DNA from: Woeseia sp.
GTDB lineage: Bacteria > Pseudomonadota > Gammaproteobacteria > Steroidobacterales > Woeseiaceae
Length of the DNA: 38,201 nt
Direction of reading: 5' to 3'
Assembly (NCBI GenBank): GCA_018701055.1
Contig: JABIUH010000437.1
Location: 1 to 38,201 of the forward strand
This document shows, one piece after another, positions 34,034 through 38,201 of the stretch. Both the position numbers and the translations under genes were made by a program. The notes beneath the pieces were generated by a model that was not told where the DNA came from, made no database searches, and was given only the letters and a program-made list of their open reading frames with translations. Each line of letters begins with the position of its first letter. Within the stretch, counting starts at the first letter, position 1.

Positions 34034-34911
34034 ATAGAAATGTCATTATTACTTGCGCCGTCACTGGCGCGGGAGACGCGTGGTCGCGACATCCGGATTT
34101 GCCGGTCTCAACAGATCAGATTGCCGCAGCAGTATTGAGCGCAGCGGAAGCAGGTGCGGCTGTTGCGCATATTCACGTACGCGACCCGCAAACCGGGCAA
34201 GGCTCACGTGACGTAGACTTATTTTCTGCCGTGGTTGAAAAGGTTCGCGCCAGCGACACAGACGTCATCATCAATCTCACCGCTGGCATGGGTGGCAGCT
34301 GGTTTCCGTCCGAAGATGGCGACCCTAGCATGCCCGGCCCCGGCACCGACATGATTGGCCCGGCAGAACGACTCGCCCATGTCGACAAAGTACGTCCGGA
34401 TATTTGCAGCCTGGATTGCGGCACAATGAACTTCGGCGAAAATGAAACCTATATCAGCACCCCGGGTTACCTGACCAAGATGGCGGAACTCACACAAAGT
34501 TGGGGTGTGAAGCCCGAGATGGAGGTTTTCGATCTCGGGCACGTTCGTCTGGCCAAAGAGTTAATCAATCGCGGTGTCATTGATGCGCCGCCAATGTTCC
34601 AAATTTGCCTCGGCATACCATGGGGTGCAGATGCCGATACAGAAAGCATGCTGGCTATGCGTAACGCATTACCACCAGGTGCGAACTGGGCGGGCTTCGG
34701 GATTTCGAGAATGGAAATGCCAATGGTTGCCCAGGCAGTGCTGCTCGGAGGGCATGTACGCGTTGGTCTGGAAGACAATCTATATCTAGATAAAGGTGTG
34801 CTTGCGTCAAACGCCGACCTGGTGACGAGAGCGACGGAAATTATTAGCCGTCTCGGCGCGAAAGTTGCAACACCGGATGAAGCACGCGCGATACTCGGTT
34901 TGCGTAAGTGA
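34030..34911 (+). CDS. BKACE family beta-keto acid cleavage enzyme (DUF849)
   Basis: A 293-aa zinc-dependent TIM barrel that cleaves a beta-keto acid with acetyl-CoA to give a CoA ester and acetoacetate. Zn and substrate motifs are AAVAHIHVRDPQTGQGSRD (His-x-His), INLTAGMGG, CSLDCGTMNFG, LEVFD-type EMEVFDLGHV, and MPMVAQAVLLGGHVRVGLEDNLYLDKG near the C-terminus. The VTGAGD start and SRDVDLF stretch look like members found in carnitine clusters that split 3-dehydrocarnitine, so a charged betaine keto acid is a reasonable substrate here. That comparison is from memory. The gene is coupled by ATGA to the decarboxylase-like gene and is followed by a betaine carrier gene. Confidence 0.9.
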   Translation: MNRNVIITCAVTGAGDAWSRHPDLPVSTDQIAAAVLSAAEAGAAVAHIHVRDPQTGQGSRDVDLFSAVVEKVRASDTDVIINLTAGMGGSWFPSEDGDPSMPGPGTDMIGPAERLAHVDKVRPDICSLDCGTMNFGENETYISTPGYLTKMAELTQSWGVKPEMEVFDLGHVRLAKELINRGVIDAPPMFQICLGIPWGADADTESMLAMRNALPPGANWAGFGISRMEMPMVAQAVLLGGHVRVGLEDNLYLDKGVLASNADLVTRATEIISRLGAKVATPDEARAILGLRK

Positions 34912-34939
34912 GACCCGTCAACAACGCCAGGAGAAAGCA

Positions 34940-36439
34940 GTGAAGGAAGCTCGAATAGATAAGGTTCTATTCTTCGCAGCAACCGGCATCGCCATCGCTG
35001 TCTGTATTCCTTTGGGGCTCATACCCGAACGAGCAGAGCTGTTTGTCTCAGAACAATACGTTTGGATTTCAAGCAATCTGGGCGTGTTTTATCAAATGTT
35101 TGCCGTGCTCGCATTTTCCTTTCTTATTTGGCTGGCGCTCGGCAAGTACGGCTCAATCCGTCTCGGCGGCACGGGTGACAAACCGGATTATTCGACCTTT
35201 TCCTGGGTTGGCATGTTGTTTTGTGCTGGGACCGGCGCCTCTTTACTGGTCTGGGCCGGTGTTGAGTGGGCGTTTTACATTGACTCACCCCCCTTCGGCG
35301 CAGTGGCACGCTCTGCCGAAGCGATCGAGTGGGCGTCGTCTTACGGCGCGTTCCATTGGGGCGTTGCTGCATGGAGCTTCTACGCGTTGCCAACGATTGC
35401 GATTGCCTATCCCTATTACGTGCGCAACGTCCCGTACCTGCGTGCCAGCACTTCTTTGCACGCGATTCTCGGTAAGGACGGTGGAAACTCGCCAATAGGC
35501 CGGGCAGTCGATTTGGCCGCGATGATTGCGCTACTGGGCGGCGCCGGTACATCGCTAGGTGTAATTACGCCGACAATAGCGGCAAGCGTTGCCGAGTTAC
35601 TCAACTTGGAGACCTCCTTTTCGCTCGAGCTCATTGTCATGGCCGTGTGTATTGGATTGTTTGGCGCGAGTGTTTATCTCGGTCTGGATAAGGGCATCAA
35701 AAGACTGAGCAATATCAACGTCGTTTTGATTCTTGGCTTGCTTCTGTTCGTACTGATCGTTGGACCAACCCTTTTCATTCTCAAAAACTCACTCAATACC
35801 ACCGGCGTTCTGTTGCAAAACTTTATACGGATGATGACCTGGACTGATCCGGTCGAGAAGTCTGGATTTGTTGAAACCTGGACGGTGTTTTATTGGGCGT
35901 GGTGGATCGCTTTTGCGCTTCCCGTTGGCGTCTTTATTACACGAATTTCGCGTGGCAGAACCATTCGGCAGGTCATCCTGTCAATGCTTAGTTTTGGTAC
36001 GTTCGGTTGCTGGCTTTTCTATTTCATTCTAGGCAACTATTCACTCTCACTCGAGTTAAGCGAAACCTTTTCGGTGACTGGCAGCCTTGCCGAGAACGGC
36101 ATGTACGTTACGGTCGAAAATATTATCTCAACCCTGCCATTTGGCATTGCCGCGTTATCGTTATTTATTATTGCCAGCGTCATCTCCGTTGCTACAACCT
36201 ATGACTCGGCGTCTTACACACTGGCATCCACGGCGACACAGGAATTGAAGGAAGGTGAAAATCCGGCTCGATGGCATCGCCTGTTTTGGGCCGCGATTTT
36301 AGGTCTGGTGCCCGTATTCATGATGTTCGTTGGCGGGTTGGACATCATCCGCTCGGGCGTTCTGGTGGCTTCGTTGCCTCTCTTACTCATCGGCGTAGCA
36401 ATGATCGTGTCGCTCGTAAAATCTCTAAGAGATCATTAG
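34940..36439 (+). CDS. BCCT-family transporter (betaine/carnitine/choline type)
   Basis: A 499-aa inner-membrane carrier with 12 predicted helices. The core signature is FYWAWWIAFALPVGVFITRISRGRTIRQ. The helix 3 segment FCAGTGASLLVWAGVEWAFY resembles the YeaV/CaiT branch more than BetP. The frame is open from 34865, but GTG at 34940 has AGGAGA six bases upstream and gives a normal BCCT N-terminus, MKEARIDKVLFF. The substrate should be a zwitterionic quaternary amine, which is the strongest clue that this operon degrades a betaine. No long C-terminal osmosensing tail is seen, which fits nutrient uptake rather than osmoprotection. Confidence 0.93.
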   Translation: MKEARIDKVLFFAATGIAIAVCIPLGLIPERAELFVSEQYVWISSNLGVFYQMFAVLAFSFLIWLALGKYGSIRLGGTGDKPDYSTFSWVGMLFCAGTGASLLVWAGVEWAFYIDSPPFGAVARSAEAIEWASSYGAFHWGVAAWSFYALPTIAIAYPYYVRNVPYLRASTSLHAILGKDGGNSPIGRAVDLAAMIALLGGAGTSLGVITPTIAASVAELLNLETSFSLELIVMAVCIGLFGASVYLGLDKGIKRLSNINVVLILGLLLFVLIVGPTLFILKNSLNTTGVLLQNFIRMMTWTDPVEKSGFVETWTVFYWAWWIAFALPVGVFITRISRGRTIRQVILSMLSFGTFGCWLFYFILGNYSLSLELSETFSVTGSLAENGMYVTVENIISTLPFGIAALSLFIIASVISVATTYDSASYTLASTATQELKEGENPARWHRLFWAAILGLVPVFMMFVGGLDIIRSGVLVASLPLLLIGVAMIVSLVKSLRDH

Positions 36440-36468
36440 GAGCGCGCTACAACATGATCCGCTCCACT

Positions 36469-36552
36469 CGTAGGAGCGGCATCCTGCCGCGATAAGAAGA
36501 TAAATCTACGTAATTGATCAGACCCGGATCGCGGCTGGAAGCCGTTCCTGCG
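36469..36552. repeat. Inverted pair of REP elements
   Basis: Two 25-bp copies lie head to head. Positions 36469-36493 read CGTAGGAGCGGC then ATCCTGCCGCGAT. The reverse complement of 36528-36552 reads CGCAGGAACGGC then TTCCAGCCGCGAT, differing at 4 of 25 positions. Each copy can fold by itself (GCGGC/GCCGC). This is the GTAGGAGCGGC type of repetitive extragenic palindrome common in gammaproteobacteria and spread by RAYT transposases. It sits between the convergent BCCT and LysR genes and may protect mRNA ends or act as a transcription barrier. No RAYT gene is in the window. Confidence 0.8.
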
Positions 36553-36569
36553 CTTGTTTCAACAGCTCG

Positions 36570-37472
36570 CTAGGATGCCTCTTCGACGATCCAATCGATA
36601 AAGTCTTGTACCTGAGGTAATGGCGACAATGACTTCGGTACAACGGCATACACCGTTTGATTTTGCGTTTGCTGCTCTCCAAGCGGTCTCACGAGACGAC
36701 CATCCGATAAAAATTCGTCGACGAGACCGCTAAAGCCCAAGGCGATACCCTCCCCCTGTAGCGCCAGTTGCATCACGTTGTCGTAAGAATTTAGACCCAT
36801 CAATCGAAACGACGGCGGCACCCGAATATCCATTGCATTCAACCACCACCACCAATCTTCTGTTGAGTGCGTTGCGCCGTCGAGGTTAATGAGTGTGTGC
36901 CGCAATAAATCCTCTGTCGCCGCTAAGGGCGTCGTTGAATCCAAGTAGAGTTGAGAGCACACGGGGAACGCGAAAACATCAAATAAGCGAATCGGCGTCA
37001 ATTCTGGCCAACGACCATCGCCATAGCGCAAGCCAACATCGATGCCATCGGTAATGAGATTTTGCAGTTGGTCCGAGATAGCGATGTGAATTTCGATATT
37101 TGGAAATCGTTTGCGAAATTCTGCCAGACGTGGCGTTAGCCAAAATGATCCAATCGCTATCGTCGCGCCAACGGTGATCTTGAAGTTTTGACGCGGTGCT
37201 CGAATTGTCCCCGAGACATAAGCGATCTTTTCGAGACTGTCCCGCACAACGACTTGCAATTTCTTACCTTCAGGGGTTAGAGCGATGGCGCGGTGCAAGC
37301 GCTCAAATACTTTCACCCCGAGGTGCTCTTCAAGCACCCGGATGTGACGACTGACCGCCTCGCGACTGATACGAATCTCCTCACCGGCACGAGTCAAACT
37401 CAAGTGTCGAGAGGCTGCTTCAAACGCAACCAGACTCTTTAAGGGTGGGAGATTGGCGGACAGGCTTTGCAT
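36570..37472 (-). CDS. LysR-family transcriptional regulator (GcvA-like)
   Basis: A 300-aa LysR regulator. The N-terminal winged helix-turn-helix is LPPLKSLVAFEAASRHLSLTRAGEEIRISREAVSRHIRVLEEHLGVKVFERLHR. The effector-binding domain runs from about residue 95, including FPNIEIHIAISDQ and DVGLRYGDGRW, with the YDNVMQLALQGEGIALGFSGLV pattern of the GcvA subgroup. It is convergent with the BCCT gene at the end of the catabolic operon and is the only regulator near it, so it is the likely activator of 28793-36439, though it is not in the divergent position usual for LysR proteins. Its own promoter lies in 37473-37560. Confidence 0.9.
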   Translation of the reverse strand: MQSLSANLPPLKSLVAFEAASRHLSLTRAGEEIRISREAVSRHIRVLEEHLGVKVFERLHRAIALTPEGKKLQVVVRDSLEKIAYVSGTIRAPRQNFKITVGATIAIGSFWLTPRLAEFRKRFPNIEIHIAISDQLQNLITDGIDVGLRYGDGRWPELTPIRLFDVFAFPVCSQLYLDSTTPLAATEDLLRHTLINLDGATHSTEDWWWWLNAMDIRVPPSFRLMGLNSYDNVMQLALQGEGIALGFSGLVDEFLSDGRLVRPLGEQQTQNQTVYAVVPKSLSPLPQVQDFIDWIVEEAS

Positions 37473-37664
37473 GAACTAAATGTTACGCGAAAACCAGCCA
37501 ATTTCAATTGCCGGAACACTCACTACCTGGGGAAACCTCTGATTAACTGGAAGCCGTAATTTGGAATTGAAAGTTTGTCTTTCTCCAAAACGGATATGCC
37601 GATCATAGATAGTTCAGAAATCGAGGGTCCGCTTACGACCGAGTGGCCAATGGTTGACCCCTGC
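37473..37664. other. Gap upstream of the LysR gene
   Basis: A 192-bp stretch with no supported gene. It should contain the LysR promoter on the minus strand, but I see no clear hexamers. Frames crossing it on either strand look random. Confidence 0.5.
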
Positions 37665-37822
37665 TTACTCGCCGGGATCGAAAACGTCCTCAATTTGTTG
37701 TTCGAAAAGGCGAGCAATCTTGAAGGCCAGTGGGAGTCCGGGATCGTATTTGCCGGTTTCGATGGCATTAACGGTTTGTCGGGAGACCTGAAGCTGGTCG
37801 GCAAGGGTTGCCTGCTTCTTTG
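37665..37822 (-). pseudogene. XRE-family helix-turn-helix regulator fragment
   Basis: The frame encodes about 51 residues of a small Cro/CI-type regulator: LADQLQVSRQTVNAIETGKYDPGLPLAFKIARLFEQQIEDVF and a normal end. This matches the YgzD-like XRE group, whose members are about 65-75 aa and begin NRLKELRAERGWSQ. Here the first helix and start codon are replaced by IS3 orfB sequence, with the junction near 37823. The in-frame ATG at 37859 lies in IS sequence, so a product would lack part of the DNA-binding fold. Confidence 0.8.
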
Positions 37823-38060
37823 AGTTCGGCGGTGATCTTCGCGGCCCCATACACGCCATTGCTGTCGATGTGAATGCCTCGGATCAAAACCATGAGTCGC
37901 CGGTCTATCTTTGCCCGCTGACGCTCAGGTCGGATTCGCCAGACGTAGTAACCGCTTCTCGATACACGCAGCACGCGGCACATCATTCCCATTGGGTATT
38001 GGTTGCGGCGTCGATCGATACAGATGTATCTCATTTCGACTACTTGGCAAAGAAAACCGC
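37823..38060 (-). mobile_element. IS3-family element fragment, orfA end and orfB start
   Basis: On the minus strand ATG at 38034 opens MRYICIDRRRNQYPMGMMCRVLRVSRSGYYVW, the N-terminus of an IS3-family OrfB. It continues to VYGAAKITAELKEA before the sequence turns into the XRE fragment. Just upstream, 38037-38060 carries FFAK, the usual C-terminal end of OrfA. The DDE catalytic core is missing. The fragment is cut on one side by the XRE junction and on the other by the IS30 element. It comes from the same kind of IS as the piece at 28416-28553, but the two are far apart and incomplete. Confidence 0.8.
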
Positions 38061-38201
38061 TGTAGATTCAACGGGTGGCTGCAACAGATACTCTGAATGT
38101 GTCCATAACGGAGAGTTATCTGATGAAAAGAACATATACACAGGAAGAACGCGATCTTGCCTTTGATTTGTGGAAACAAGGTGCTGGCTTCAGCGATATA
38201 G
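38061..38201 (+). mobile_element. IS30-family insertion sequence, left end (runs off the window)
   Basis: The terminus TGTAGATTCAACGGG with GCAACAG shortly after follows the IS30 left inverted repeat (TGTAGATTCAATTGG ... GCAACAG). It begins right inside the IS3 fragment. The transposase gene starts 62 bp in. Only the left end is visible, so whether the element is intact cannot be told. Confidence 0.85.
38123..38201 (+). CDS. IS30-family transposase, N-terminal part
   Basis: ATG at 38123, with GGAGAG upstream, opens MKRTYTQEERDLAFDLWKQG then AGFSDI, at the window edge. This matches the start of IS30 transposases (MRRTFTAEEKASVFELWKNGTGFSEI), which carry an N-terminal helix-turn-helix followed by a DDE integrase core. 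Only 26 codons are in view. Confidence 0.85.
   Translation, partial: MKRTYTQEERDLAFDLWKQGAGFSDI

Noticed and set aside
28416..38060. A single split IS3 element or composite transposon around the betaine operon
   Set aside because: Both pieces lie on the minus strand but carry different, non-adjoining parts, and neither has a right end, so two separate remnants are simpler.
1..38201. CRISPR arrays, rRNA genes, complete tRNA genes
   Set aside because: No regularly spaced repeats and no complete cloverleaf or rRNA-like sequence were seen; the only tRNA-like arm is the tmRNA remnant at 25.3 kb.

Overview
The window looks like accessory and catabolic DNA from a marine-type gammaproteobacterium. 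This is an inference from several signs: a vSGLT-like Na+/sugar symporter, an NhaC-type Na+/H+ antiporter, a BetI-like regulator, a BCCT carrier, a TonB-dependent receptor, IS3 and IS30 pieces, and a REP pair of the GTAGGAGCGGC type. No core gene fixes the taxon.

Region 1 (3-10010, minus strand) is one long operon. In transcription order it encodes a class III aminotransferase, two tandem phytoene-dehydrogenase/PYROXD2-like FAD oxidoreductases, a GcvT-family folate enzyme, an ADP-forming acyl-CoA synthetase, the last ~80 codons of a lost aldehyde dehydrogenase, an enoyl-CoA hydratase and an acetylpolyamine amidohydrolase-like deacetylase. A BetI-like TetR regulator and an acyl-CoA dehydrogenase diverge from it (10178-11979), with a perfect TGAATGA-N4-TCATTCA operator between them. 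A Rieske oxygenase of the choline/betaine/carnitine demethylase group follows (12066-13286, minus). My reading is a degradation route for an N-methylated and perhaps N-acylated amine: N-demethylation, transamination, CoA activation and beta-oxidation. The substrate is unknown.

Region 2 (13330-25139, plus) is a lactose/galactose operon: mutarotase-like protein, galK, galT, a lipoprotein beta-galactosidase, a Na+/galactose symporter, a secreted CocE/NonD hydrolase and a Na+/H+ antiporter. A palindrome sits in the promoter spacer. The first four genes are joined by very short overlaps.

Region 3 (25140-28792) is scarred. It holds a 3' remnant of tmRNA (ssrA), an S9 peptidase gene interrupted by a single in-frame TGA, and the C-terminal third or so of a TonB-dependent receptor cut by the left end of an IS3-family element.

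Region 4 (28793-37472) is a second catabolic operon: a flavin reductase fused to a degenerate Nudix-like domain, a luciferase-like monooxygenase, an alpha/beta hydrolase, RidA, an aldehyde dehydrogenase, a carboxymuconolactone decarboxylase-like protein, a BKACE (DUF849) enzyme and a BCCT transporter. A REP pair and a convergent LysR regulator follow. The gene set resembles trigonelline-type ring-cleavage clusters, with a betaine carrier and a beta-keto acid cleavage enzyme added. I infer a pathway for an N-methylated heterocyclic betaine.

Region 5 (37665-38201) is an insertion-sequence mosaic: an XRE regulator fragment joined to an IS3 orfB fragment, which is cut by the left end of an IS30-family element that runs off the window.
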